A stretch of DNA of 64,000 nt, taken from JBLRWS01 sp047921075 (GTDB lineage Bacteria; Bacteroidota; Rhodothermia; Balneolales; Balneolaceae). Each line of letters opens with the position of its first letter. Within the stretch, counting starts at the first letter, position 1. Location of the stretch: positions 1-64,000 of the forward strand of contig JBLRWS010000001.1 of the NCBI GenBank assembly GCA_047921075.1. The letters are read 5' to 3'. The notes under the pieces are model-generated. The model ran no database searches. It saw only the letters and a program-made list of their open reading frames with translations, and was not told where the DNA came from. Position numbers and translations under genes: made by a program. Positions 50,597 to 58,880 of this stretch are shown piece by piece.

Positions 50597-52147
50597 ATGA
50601 GTGATTCAACCACCAAAGACAAAACCAAGAAAACGGCAACTGCGAATGGTTCTCCTAAGCCGACCTCTCCGAATGCCGATTTAAAATCGGAGTTTGCTGC
50701 ATTTATGACGTACAGTGATGCGCCGGAGAGCAGTGATAAAATCTCCATTCGCGAGTCGTACGACCATTTTATTGACGGTACATTCCAAAAACCGGCCAAA
50801 GGACACTACTTCGAGTCGATTAATCCTTCCAACGAAACGGTCATCGCTTCTTTTGCCGACGGTTCATCCGAAGATGTTGACCGGGCCGTAAAGGCCGCGA
50901 GGAAAGCGTATGAAAAAAGCTGGAGTACACTCCCTGCAAAAGAGCGTGGCAAGTATATCTATCGCATTGCCCGTATGATTCAGGAGCGCTCCCGCGAGCT
51001 GGCTGTAGCCGAGTCGATGGATGGTGGAAAGCCGATTCGTGAATCCCGCGATGTGGATATTCCACTGGCGGCTGCTTACTTTTTCTACTATGCCGGATGG
51101 GCCGATAAGCTGGATTATGCATTTCCCGGCCGAACTCCCAAGCCGGTAGGTGTATGCGGGCAGATCATTCCCTGGAACTTCCCGCTGTTGATGCTCTCAT
51201 GGAAAATTGCTCCTGCCCTTGCTGCCGGCAACACAGTGGTACTAAAACCGGCCGAAACCACCCCGCTTACATCCATGATCTTTGCCGAAATTTGCCGCGA
51301 TGCCGGACTGCCGGCCGGTGTGGTAAACATTGTGCACGGTGCAGGCCAAACCGGAGCCGCTATTGTGGAACATCCGGATGTAGACAAAATTGCATTTACA
51401 GGCTCAACCGATGTCGGGAAAATTATCCAACGTACACTGGCCGGTACCGATAAGAAATATACTCTGGAACTGGGCGGTAAAGGTGCAAATATCATTTTCG
51501 AAGATGCCGCGATTGACCAGGCTGTGGAAGGTGTTGTAAACGCCATATTTTTCAATCAGGGCCATGTGTGTTGTGCGGGATCCCGGCTGTTGCTTCAGGA
51601 AGGAATTGCAGAGCCATTTATCGAGAAACTGAAGGCGCGCATGGACACGCTGATTGTGGGCGATCCTTTGGATAAAAATACCGACGTTGGAGCCATCAAC
51701 TCCAAGCAGCAGTACGAGCGGATTCTCTCCTACCTGCAAACCGGACAGGACGAAGGTGCAACCATGTACCAAAGCAATGGAGACCTCCCCTCATCCGGCT
51801 ATTTTTGTCGCCCTACCCTCTTTATGAATGTATCACAAAGTAACCGCGTTGTGCAGGAGGAGATTTTTGGACCGGTACTTACCATCCAAACATTCCGCAC
51901 ACCTCAGGAAGCGATAGAAAAAGCGAATAACTCGCAATATGGACTGTCGGGCGGAGTCTGGACCGATAAAGGATCGAAAATTTTTAATGTTGGCCAACAG
52001 ATACGTGCCGGGGTGCTTTGGTCGAACACCTTCAACAAATTTGATCCCACCTCCCCCTTCGGCGGATACAAGGAGAGCGGCGTAGGCCGTGAAGGCGGAC
52101 TGCACGGACTGTATCCCTATGTAAAACTTGAGCCTAACAAACGCTGA
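50597..52147 (+). CDS. Aldehyde dehydrogenase (catalytic; resembles first domain of ALDH16)
   Basis: The protein is 516 aa, a full aldehyde dehydrogenase domain. Blocks: CGQIIPWNFPLLMLSWKIAP, FTGSTDVGK, LELGGKGANIIFEDA with the general-base Glu, FFNQGHVCCAGSRLL with nucleophile Cys325, EIFGPVLTI, and PFGGYKESGVGREGG. The N-terminal 40 residues are a charged linker. It oxidises an aldehyde with NAD(P)+; acetaldehyde from DeoC is the natural guess. A half-length relative follows two bases after its stop. Confidence 0.93.
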   Translation: MSDSTTKDKTKKTATANGSPKPTSPNADLKSEFAAFMTYSDAPESSDKISIRESYDHFIDGTFQKPAKGHYFESINPSNETVIASFADGSSEDVDRAVKAARKAYEKSWSTLPAKERGKYIYRIARMIQERSRELAVAESMDGGKPIRESRDVDIPLAAAYFFYYAGWADKLDYAFPGRTPKPVGVCGQIIPWNFPLLMLSWKIAPALAAGNTVVLKPAETTPLTSMIFAEICRDAGLPAGVVNIVHGAGQTGAAIVEHPDVDKIAFTGSTDVGKIIQRTLAGTDKKYTLELGGKGANIIFEDAAIDQAVEGVVNAIFFNQGHVCCAGSRLLLQEGIAEPFIEKLKARMDTLIVGDPLDKNTDVGAINSKQQYERILSYLQTGQDEGATMYQSNGDLPSSGYFCRPTLFMNVSQSNRVVQEEIFGPVLTIQTFRTPQEAIEKANNSQYGLSGGVWTDKGSKIFNVGQQIRAGVLWSNTFNKFDPTSPFGGYKESGVGREGGLHGLYPYVKLEPNKR

Positions 52148-52149
52148 AC

Positions 52150-53013
52150 ATGTCGAAACGAACGGATATTCTTAAAACCTATAAAACCTACGTGGGCGGA
52201 GCTTTTCCGCGCAGTGAATCGGGATATACCTATCCCATCCGAAATGCAAAGGACGAGCTTATTGCCAACGCGTGTCGCTGTACCAGAAAAGATGTGCGCG
52301 ACGCAATGGTCGTAGCTCGGGCTGCATTTGATGGCTGGAGCAGCCGCTCGGCGTACAATCGCGGGCAAATTCTCTACCGCATTGCAGAGATGCTGGAAGG
52401 CCGAAAAGAGCAGTTTATCCGGGAGCTTGAGCTTTCCGGAATGAAGACAAAAGCGGCAGACGAGGAAGTGACACTCTCTGTTGACCGATTGGTTTATTAT
52501 GCGGGATGGACGGACAAGCTTCCGCAGGTGTTTGGCTCAGTAAACCCTGTAGCCAGCAGCCATTTTAACTTTAGCATGCCCGATGCAACCGGCGTGGTGG
52601 CCGTTATTGCCCCGACGTCGTCTCCACTGCTTGGGCTGGTCTCCGCCATCGCGCCTGTTATTGCCGGTGGAAACAGCTGTGTAGTACTGGCATCCGAAAA
52701 AAATCCGCTCCCGGCTGTAAGTTTTGGAGAGGTATTGCAAGCCTCTGACGTGCCCGGGGGCGTGGTAAATATCATATCAGGTTTTGCGGATGAAATGGTT
52801 TCTCACCTTACGGCCCATATGGATGTAAATGCCATCTGGAATGCCCACGAGAATCGCGATTTTCGGAAACAAATTGATGAGAATGGCGCTTTAAACATCA
52901 AGCGAGTTCTGCACCGCGCATCTGAAAACTGGGATGATCCCGATCACGAAAATCCGTATTACATTCTTGATGTACAGGAAATCAAAACCACTTGGCACCC
53001 CATTGCTAATTAA
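52150..53013 (+). CDS. Half-length aldehyde dehydrogenase-like protein without catalytic residues
   Basis: A 287-aa protein homologous to the N-terminal, NAD-binding half of aldehyde dehydrogenases (GVVAVIAPTSSPLLGLVSAIAP, PGGVVNIISGF), ending just where the ELGGK and Cys blocks should come. So it is a pseudo-enzyme or structural subunit. The frame differs from the preceding gene, and both have sound starts and stops, so a recent frameshift is unlikely. Adding the two (516 + 287) gives about the length of ALDH16, in which an active domain is followed by a non-catalytic one. The end overlaps the SPOR lipoprotein gene. Confidence 0.85.
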   Translation: MSKRTDILKTYKTYVGGAFPRSESGYTYPIRNAKDELIANACRCTRKDVRDAMVVARAAFDGWSSRSAYNRGQILYRIAEMLEGRKEQFIRELELSGMKTKAADEEVTLSVDRLVYYAGWTDKLPQVFGSVNPVASSHFNFSMPDATGVVAVIAPTSSPLLGLVSAIAPVIAGGNSCVVLASEKNPLPAVSFGEVLQASDVPGGVVNIISGFADEMVSHLTAHMDVNAIWNAHENRDFRKQIDENGALNIKRVLHRASENWDDPDHENPYYILDVQEIKTTWHPIAN

Positions 53014-53644
53014 TTCAAGCACCGTCATAGCCGGCTGTTTGATTCTCCTTATTGCTGTCTCCTGCTCACCCACAGAAACCGTCACGGAGCGGGATCGTGA
53101 AGGTGCCGGGGTGGAAGAGCGAGGGTCGCTGTTTGATCTTCCCGATGAGGTTGTTGATGACTTTCTCGCTGAAAATATGTCGGATTGGGAACGGCTTCTT
53201 TTCCAAAGCCGATCGTCTCTAAGCGATCAATACGCATCTATTGGCGGGGATGTTCCGGATGTTTTTTTGCAGCAGATTGAAGAGGAAGAGACGGTGGTAG
53301 ATCGCTACGCCGGGTACCGTGTGCAGCTCTATACCACACGTTCGGTACAGATTGCCGACTCCATCCGCAATGAATTTTTGGTTTGGGCCGATTCGGTTTT
53401 TGCCGGTTTTGATCCCAACGCCTATGTGCTTTTTCGATCTCCCAATTACCGGGTACGGGCCGGCGATTTCAGAGATCGTGACCGCGCGGTAGCCTTTTCC
53501 AGGTTGTTAAAAAACCGATATCCCGATGCTTGGGTGGTACACGACCGAATTGAGCCTGGGCGCATTCCCGGCGAACAGATTGAGATTCGGTTTCGGACGG
53601 CTGAAGAGGCCGATTCCCTTCGCGCTCTGGAGCCGTTTCGTTAA
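52970..53644 (+). CDS. SPOR-domain lipoprotein
   Basis: It is 224 aa from ATG 52970, with alternatives ATG 52934 and TTG 53003. The lipoprotein signal has a basic n-region (MYRKSKP), hydrophobic core AGCLILLIAVSC and the lipobox Cys. A charged linker follows. The C-terminal 100 residues show a SPOR-like fold: YAGYRVQLYTT near residue 125, then YRVRAGDFRDRDRAVAFSRLL, then WVVHDRI. SPOR domains bind denuded glycan strands at the division septum, so a role in cell-wall turnover or division is probable. It overlaps the half-length ALDH gene by 44 bp. Confidence 0.8.
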   Translation: MYRKSKPLGTPLLINSSTVIAGCLILLIAVSCSPTETVTERDREGAGVEERGSLFDLPDEVVDDFLAENMSDWERLLFQSRSSLSDQYASIGGDVPDVFLQQIEEEETVVDRYAGYRVQLYTTRSVQIADSIRNEFLVWADSVFAGFDPNAYVLFRSPNYRVRAGDFRDRDRAVAFSRLLKNRYPDAWVVHDRIEPGRIPGEQIEIRFRTAEEADSLRALEPFR

Positions 53645-53678
53645 ATGAGTGATTTACGTCTGCCGGGTACGATCCGTG

Positions 53679-54773
53679 TTATACGTTAAACCGGAACAGC
53701 ATTACATCCCCGTCTGCTACCACATACTCTTTCCCTTCTTGTCTCATTTTTCCGGCATCGCGGGCAGCTTTTTCGGAGCCAAGTGATTGGTAATCATCAA
53801 ACGCGATGGTCTCTGCACGGATAAAGCCTTTTTCAAAATCGGTGTGAATCACACCGGCCGCTTGTGGTGCCTTTGTCCCTTTGCGAATGGTCCACGCGCG
53901 CACCTCTTTTGGACCGGCCGTAAAATAGGTGATCAGCCCAAGGTTTTTAAACGCAGCCTGAATCAGGCGGTCGAGACCGGCGTTCTCAACGCCAAGCTCT
54001 TCCAGGAAAAGCTCTTTCTCATCCTCCTCAAGCTCTGCAATTTCTGCCTCTATCTTTGCACAAAATGAGACGACTTCATCATTATACTCGGCAGCAATGG
54101 CCCGAACAGTTTCTACGTGATCATTACCGGTGTTAATATCCTCTTCGGAAACATTACAGGCATACAGAACCGGCTTTGATGAGAGCAGAAACAGATCACT
54201 ATAGGCCTGTTTTTCTTCAGTTGACACGGAAAATGTCCGGGCCGTTTGGCCATCTTCCAGATGAGCCCGCAGGCGTTCCACTACCGCGTGCTGTGCGGTG
54301 ATTTTTTTATCGCCGGTTTTGGACTGTTTTTTCAGATTTTCTGCCCGTTTTTCGACCGACTCAAGATCTTTTAAAATCAGCTCATCCTCAATAATGCGAA
54401 CATCCCGTGCGGGATCTACCGAGCCTTCCACATGGATGATATCGTCATCATCAAAACAGCGCACCACATGTACAATCAGATCCACTTCCCGAATATGAGA
54501 AAGAAATGCATTCCCCTTTCCTTTGCCTTCGGATGCACCTTTTACCAGTCCGGCAATATCTACAAACTCAATGGTTGCTGGTACCACATTTTCAGGCTTT
54601 ACAAGCTCAGTGAGTGTATCCAGGCGGGTATCGGGCACCGGAACGAGGCCCACATTGGGATCGATGGTGCAAAACGGAAAGTTAGCCGATTCGGCACCGG
54701 CGTTGCTGAGTGCGTTAAACAGTGTGGATTTGCCCACATTTGGCAATCCTACAATTCCACATTTCAAATTCAT
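53679..54773 (-). CDS. ychF: Ribosome-associated ATPase YchF
   Basis: YchF (OLA1 family) is a P-loop NTPase that prefers ATP and binds the ribosome, affecting stress adaptation. It is 364 aa. Blocks: CGIVGLPNVGKSTLFNALS, FVDIAGLVKGASEGKGKGN, then a coiled-coil insert around 125-200 and a C-terminal TGS-like domain (FTAGPKEVRAWTIRKGTKAP, GKEYVVADGDVMLFRFNV). The phosphatase and nusB genes lie upstream on the same strand, with 9-bp spacing. Confidence 0.97.
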   Translation of the reverse strand: MNLKCGIVGLPNVGKSTLFNALSNAGAESANFPFCTIDPNVGLVPVPDTRLDTLTELVKPENVVPATIEFVDIAGLVKGASEGKGKGNAFLSHIREVDLIVHVVRCFDDDDIIHVEGSVDPARDVRIIEDELILKDLESVEKRAENLKKQSKTGDKKITAQHAVVERLRAHLEDGQTARTFSVSTEEKQAYSDLFLLSSKPVLYACNVSEEDINTGNDHVETVRAIAAEYNDEVVSFCAKIEAEIAELEEDEKELFLEELGVENAGLDRLIQAAFKNLGLITYFTAGPKEVRAWTIRKGTKAPQAAGVIHTDFEKGFIRAETIAFDDYQSLGSEKAARDAGKMRQEGKEYVVADGDVMLFRFNV

Positions 54774-54782
54774 GAAGGTAAC

Positions 54783-55445
54783 CTAATCTAAGGATGGTTG
54801 TTGAATAATGGTTCGTTCGGGCAATACAACAGCGGTGAGTGTGCCGTACCCCTCAGAGGAGTAGACGCAACCGGTATCGATGCCAATTTTTAAATCGGTA
54901 AGCAGCGGTTTTTGCATGGGAGTGTGGCCAAATACAACGGGTTTCTCCCACGCCATATTTTCGGTAGAGATGTGATCTCTGCCCCATAAAAAATACTCTT
55001 GCGAATCGGGATCGTGAATCGATTCCTCAATGGTTTGGTGCACCGGAGCTCCTGCGTGGGCGAAGAAAAAAGCAGTCGTATCGTAGTGCAGCTTGGTTGC
55101 ACGTATAAACCGGATATGCTCGTCGGGAATATCATGAATTGTGGAGCCGGTGCCGTACGATTCAATCGTCGACTGCCCGCCGTTCATAAACCAGTGAATA
55201 AGATCACCGCTATCGAGAGCGTCGAGCATCATCTGTTCGTGATTCCCTCGTAAAAAAACCGCATCTTTTTCGGCTCCAAACCCAATCAAATAGTCAATCA
55301 CCTTGCCTGACTGTACTCCCCGATCGATATAATCACCCAGAAAAACAAAGGTATAATTATTATATATTGATAGGGTATCAATCAATGATACCAATGAGTT
55401 ATAGCATCCGTGAATATCCCCAATGGCAATCAAGCCTTTCGGCAT
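54783..55445 (-). CDS. Calcineurin-like protein/nucleotide phosphatase (PPP/ApaH-type)
   Basis: The protein is 220 aa. Metal-binding blocks: GDIHG (9-13), GDYIDRG (37-43), GNHE (67-70), and a later FGHTPMQ. The set matches bacterial PPP-type phosphatases of the PrpA/ApaH kind. Substrate may be phosphoprotein or diadenosine tetraphosphate; the short length fits PrpA better. Its start overlaps the nusB stop by one base, so it is co-transcribed with nusB and ychF. Confidence 0.88.
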   Translation of the reverse strand: MPKGLIAIGDIHGCYNSLVSLIDTLSIYNNYTFVFLGDYIDRGVQSGKVIDYLIGFGAEKDAVFLRGNHEQMMLDALDSGDLIHWFMNGGQSTIESYGTGSTIHDIPDEHIRFIRATKLHYDTTAFFFAHAGAPVHQTIEESIHDPDSQEYFLWGRDHISTENMAWEKPVVFGHTPMQKPLLTDLKIGIDTGCVYSSEGYGTLTAVVLPERTIIQQPSLD

Positions 55446-55909
55446 TACGACCCTCCGGAGTGGTCTATGAGTCCACGTCCTTTCTTTTCGATGCGGCCGC
55501 TTTTAATGAAGTCATTAGCGATGGAATCGAGAATTCCGTTTACAAAGGTGCCACTATTCCGGGTAGAGAAGAGCTTGGCCAGCTCAATCGCTTCGTTGAT
55601 GGATACCTTGGTGGGGATGTCGCTAAAGTGAAGCAGTTCGGTGAGTGCAAGCCGTAAAATAAATTTATCAATTGTGGCCAGTCTGTCTACTTCCCAGTTT
55701 TTGGTGTACCCGGAGATAATCTCATCGTATTCGGCACGATGATCGACGGTTATGAGAAGTAATTTTTCGGCAAACCGGAGCAGCTCCGTATCACCTGGCA
55801 GCTCGGTTTTAAGAATCTCTTTGGTAGCTTCCTGCGTGCTGTTTTTCCCCACCTCTACGGCATAATAGGCTTTCAGTGCAGCTTGGCGTGCAGCGCGTCG
55901 TTGTAGCAT
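55445..55909 (-). CDS. nusB: Transcription antitermination factor NusB
   Basis: It is 154 aa, all helical. Blocks: RRAARQAALKAYYAVEVG with the Arg-rich front, VDRLATIDKFILRLALTELL, and VSINEAIELAKLFSTRNSGTFVNGILD, the family signature. With NusE (S10) it joins antitermination complexes on rRNA leaders. First gene of a unit with the phosphatase and ychF. Confidence 0.95.
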   Translation of the reverse strand: MLQRRAARQAALKAYYAVEVGKNSTQEATKEILKTELPGDTELLRFAEKLLLITVDHRAEYDEIISGYTKNWEVDRLATIDKFILRLALTELLHFSDIPTKVSINEAIELAKLFSTRNSGTFVNGILDSIANDFIKSGRIEKKGRGLIDHSGGS

Positions 55910-56031
55910 GTAAATCGTTAATCAAAAATTTTGGCAATTCTTAAAATACGACTCCTCACTGAGAGCTGAAAGCAGGAATCACAAGCTTCGCATTGCATTT
56001 CAAACCGACAGAGTGGTATATTTGGCATCCG

Positions 56032-56105
56032 GGGTTTATAGCTCAGTTGGTTAGAGCGCCACGTTGACATCGTGGAGGTCGGCAGTTCGAATCTGCCTAA
56101 ACCCA
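56032..56105 (+). tRNA. tRNA-Val (anticodon GAC)
   Basis: A complete cloverleaf of 74 nt: acceptor GGGTTTA/TAAACCC, D-stem GCTC/GAGC, anticodon stem CCACG/CGTGG with loop TTGACAT (anticodon GAC), T-stem GGCAG/CTGCC with loop TTCGAAT, and discriminator A at 56105. The 3' CCA is not encoded (the bases after the discriminator are CAC). It lies between the divergent nusB start and the histidine-kinase 3' end. Confidence 0.97.
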
Positions 56106-56110
56106 CACTA

Positions 56111-58597
56111 CTATTCCTGAAGGGGGAACACAACTTCAAAATGTGTGCCCGTCTCCCCTGTTTCTACCTTCAACTCCCCTTCGATCTGCCTGCTCAGGAT
56201 TTTAATAAGCGTTACACCCAGTGAATTGGTTTCAAGCTCATCAAAAGGAGCCGGCAACCCGATACCGTTGTCGGAAATTCGTAAAATGACCTGATGATCC
56301 TTAACGACAAGAGAGATACGAATTAGGGGGTCATCAACCCCTTTAAAAGCATGTTTAAATGCATTTGTAATAATCTCGTTGGTGATAAGTGCACACGGAA
56401 CGGCATCGGTAAGCGGTATAGGGACCGGTTCCGAATCGATCTGAATCGTTACATTCTGCGAGTTATCCCGATATAATTGTTGAATTCCGGCAATAACATC
56501 TTCGAGATATTGTTCAAAATCGACTTGTGAAAGGTTTTCATTCTGGTAGATTTTTTCGTGAATGATGGCCATGGAGGTAATGCGCATCTGACTGTCTCGC
56601 AGGGCGCTAACCGCCTCTTCACTTTTCAGGTGTTGAGTTTGAAGCTCCAATAAACCGGTAATGACCGCCAGATTATTTTTCACGCGGTGATGAATCTCGG
56701 AAAGCAGAACCTCCTTCTCCTGAAGTGAATTACGAACTTTCGTTTCGGCTTCAATTCGTTTCGTGATATCGGTATAAATGCCAAAAATGGCGATGGTACG
56801 ATTTTCGAGATAGACCGGCGTTCCGTGCACAAGCACATCAATCAGCTTGCCGGAGCGCGTTTTGCGTTGCGTTTGCTTACTGAAAGATTCGCTTTTCTCG
56901 GAAAGCTTCAGGGCTTCCATCATCTTATCTTTGGGAGCGATCAGCGAATCGAGATGCAGCCCTTTGATCTCGGCCTCCGAATAACCGAACAGGTTGGTAA
57001 ACGATTCATTAATCATCATCACATCACCATGTTCATCAAGTACGGTAATGGCCAGTGGCGAATTTTGAAATAACTGGCGAAACAGCTCTTCACTTTTACG
57101 CAGATTCATCTCTTTTTCGTACTGATCAGAGACATCACGGCCGGTGGCAATTACCACATCTTTGCCAAAATAACGGCCCGGCCCTAATTTTAACTGCTTT
57201 GGAAATACTTCGCCGTTGGCACGCTGCCCCCACCACATAAACTCGATATGTTCGCCGTTCATGGCCCTGGAAATTAACCGGGTGGTTTCTTCAAGATCTA
57301 CCTTACCGGGTGCACCTGTAAATTCGGGTGATTTGCCGATGAATGATGATTTCGGGTATCCATACATCTTTTCCGCACCGTAATTCACTTCAATAAACGT
57401 GTGAGACTCATCCAATATATAAATGGAGTCATCAATAGAATCGAAGAGCGTGCGATAGCTATCCACCGCCTCCTGTATTCGATTTTTGGCCCGTACTTCC
57501 GACGTTTGATCGATTATGACCCCGATCACCGCCCTCTTGCCATTGAGCTCAATTGTGGAGCCGTACGTTTTTATATGTAGCAAATCGCCCCGTTTGGTGA
57601 CCATTTTTAACATCAGATCAAAAGAACGGAGCTTGCCCTCACTCCACATCTCGAGAGTTCGCTGATATTTGGTATGATCTTCGGGATGTAGCAATTCAAC
57701 AGGATTGATCTCATGGAGCAATTCCTGTTCGCTATAACCGGTTAGTTCCTGCAACCGAGGATTGACGTAGTTTATCGAATAATTCTGGAGCAGATAAATG
57801 CCCACGTAAGAAGATTCGGCAATAACCCGAAACCTCATTTCGGAGTATTTGAGCAGGTTCTGCTTTCGCTTCTCTTCCGTGATATCCTGCACAACCGACT
57901 GAACACCTATAAGTTCGTGGTTGGCGTTGTAGGTAAGGGCGTTGTGCCAGCGGCAGTAGATAACGTTGTTACCGGGAATGGTATGCGGCGATTCTACTTC
58001 AAAATAGACATCGCCGCTTTCAAGCACGCTGTCGAACAGCTTTGTAGCCTCTGCCGCACTATTGGTCGATAAAAAATTAAGGTCGAAAAGGTTTTTACCG
58101 ATCACCTTGTGCCGTTCCAGCCGGAAGATTTGTTCGGCCCGGGGCGACCAGTCAACGACGTTAAAATCGGCATCCCACTCTACAAAGCCAATGGGGATAT
58201 GCACATCAATCGGATTGATACGAGGCAGTGAGTGGCGCACAAACGGACTGGCTTCCAGCTCGCGGTGAACCTGATGAATAATGGCCAGTTTAACGGTCCG
58301 TCCCCTATAGGTAAATCTCTTGGTTGAAATTTGCACCGGAAAAGTGCGGCCCGCTTTGGTCTGATGGAGCCATAACTCGTAGGCGGGATGGGTAACCGAT
58401 TCAGGCACATCGTACGTGGTTTGATGCAGGCGTTTACCCAAATCGGTAATTTTTAATTTGGCCAGCTCATCGGCAGTATACCCGTACAGCTCTTCTGCGG
58501 CCGGATTACTATCCAAAATTACCCGCGAATGAGCATCATACAGAAGCATGCACTCATCCGTAAAAAAAGAGAAATCCGTTGTATTGTTGCGAGACAC
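56111..58597 (-). CDS. Multi-PAS sensor histidine kinase (HisKA_2 type)
   Basis: It is 828 aa from the GTG at 58597; a TTG at 58678 would add 27 residues with no domain. No membrane helix is visible, so it is probably cytosolic. About five PAS domains follow each other (near 10-115, 130-240, 255-365, 380-490, 500-615). Then comes a HisKA_2-type dimerisation domain with phospho-accepting His in LLSEIHHRVKNNLAVITGL (around residue 636), and an HATPase domain with ISDNGIGLPAP. This kinase class often feeds separate receiver-only proteins, of which the window has two. Confidence 0.9.
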   Translation of the reverse strand: MSRNNTTDFSFFTDECMLLYDAHSRVILDSNPAAEELYGYTADELAKLKITDLGKRLHQTTYDVPESVTHPAYELWLHQTKAGRTFPVQISTKRFTYRGRTVKLAIIHQVHRELEASPFVRHSLPRINPIDVHIPIGFVEWDADFNVVDWSPRAEQIFRLERHKVIGKNLFDLNFLSTNSAAEATKLFDSVLESGDVYFEVESPHTIPGNNVIYCRWHNALTYNANHELIGVQSVVQDITEEKRKQNLLKYSEMRFRVIAESSYVGIYLLQNYSINYVNPRLQELTGYSEQELLHEINPVELLHPEDHTKYQRTLEMWSEGKLRSFDLMLKMVTKRGDLLHIKTYGSTIELNGKRAVIGVIIDQTSEVRAKNRIQEAVDSYRTLFDSIDDSIYILDESHTFIEVNYGAEKMYGYPKSSFIGKSPEFTGAPGKVDLEETTRLISRAMNGEHIEFMWWGQRANGEVFPKQLKLGPGRYFGKDVVIATGRDVSDQYEKEMNLRKSEELFRQLFQNSPLAITVLDEHGDVMMINESFTNLFGYSEAEIKGLHLDSLIAPKDKMMEALKLSEKSESFSKQTQRKTRSGKLIDVLVHGTPVYLENRTIAIFGIYTDITKRIEAETKVRNSLQEKEVLLSEIHHRVKNNLAVITGLLELQTQHLKSEEAVSALRDSQMRITSMAIIHEKIYQNENLSQVDFEQYLEDVIAGIQQLYRDNSQNVTIQIDSEPVPIPLTDAVPCALITNEIITNAFKHAFKGVDDPLIRISLVVKDHQVILRISDNGIGLPAPFDELETNSLGVTLIKILSRQIEGELKVETGETGTHFEVVFPLQE

Positions 58598-58880
58598 AGT
58601 AAAATGATAGGTTAAGCTCCTCAAAACAGCATGCTGCAATGAACGTAACAATAAAATGATTGTAACTCTAACGGGCAACTGTCATTATAACAAATCGGCA
58701 TTGACAAATCCGCCGGGGGGAACCGTTAATTTTCAGGTTTTAAAGAGCCGCGATGTTTTTGTATTTTTAAAGCTTCAAATAGTTTCGCGTACGTTGTATT
58801 GAATGGCGGGCATGTTCCGCAAGATTTTCATCGTACGAATAATAATCATCAACCTACAGACTGCAGCGATACACACTAAC

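Noticed and set aside
52145..52152. Possible frameshift joining the two aldehyde dehydrogenase genes
   Set aside because: Each gene has its own intact terminus (the first ends after the complete domain) and a good ATG opens the second; kept as two genes, with the fused alternative noted in findings.
58702..58735. TTGACA-like element upstream of thrS
   Set aside because: A TTGACA occurs, but the spaced second element is poor and this phylum uses a different promoter consensus; not supportable.
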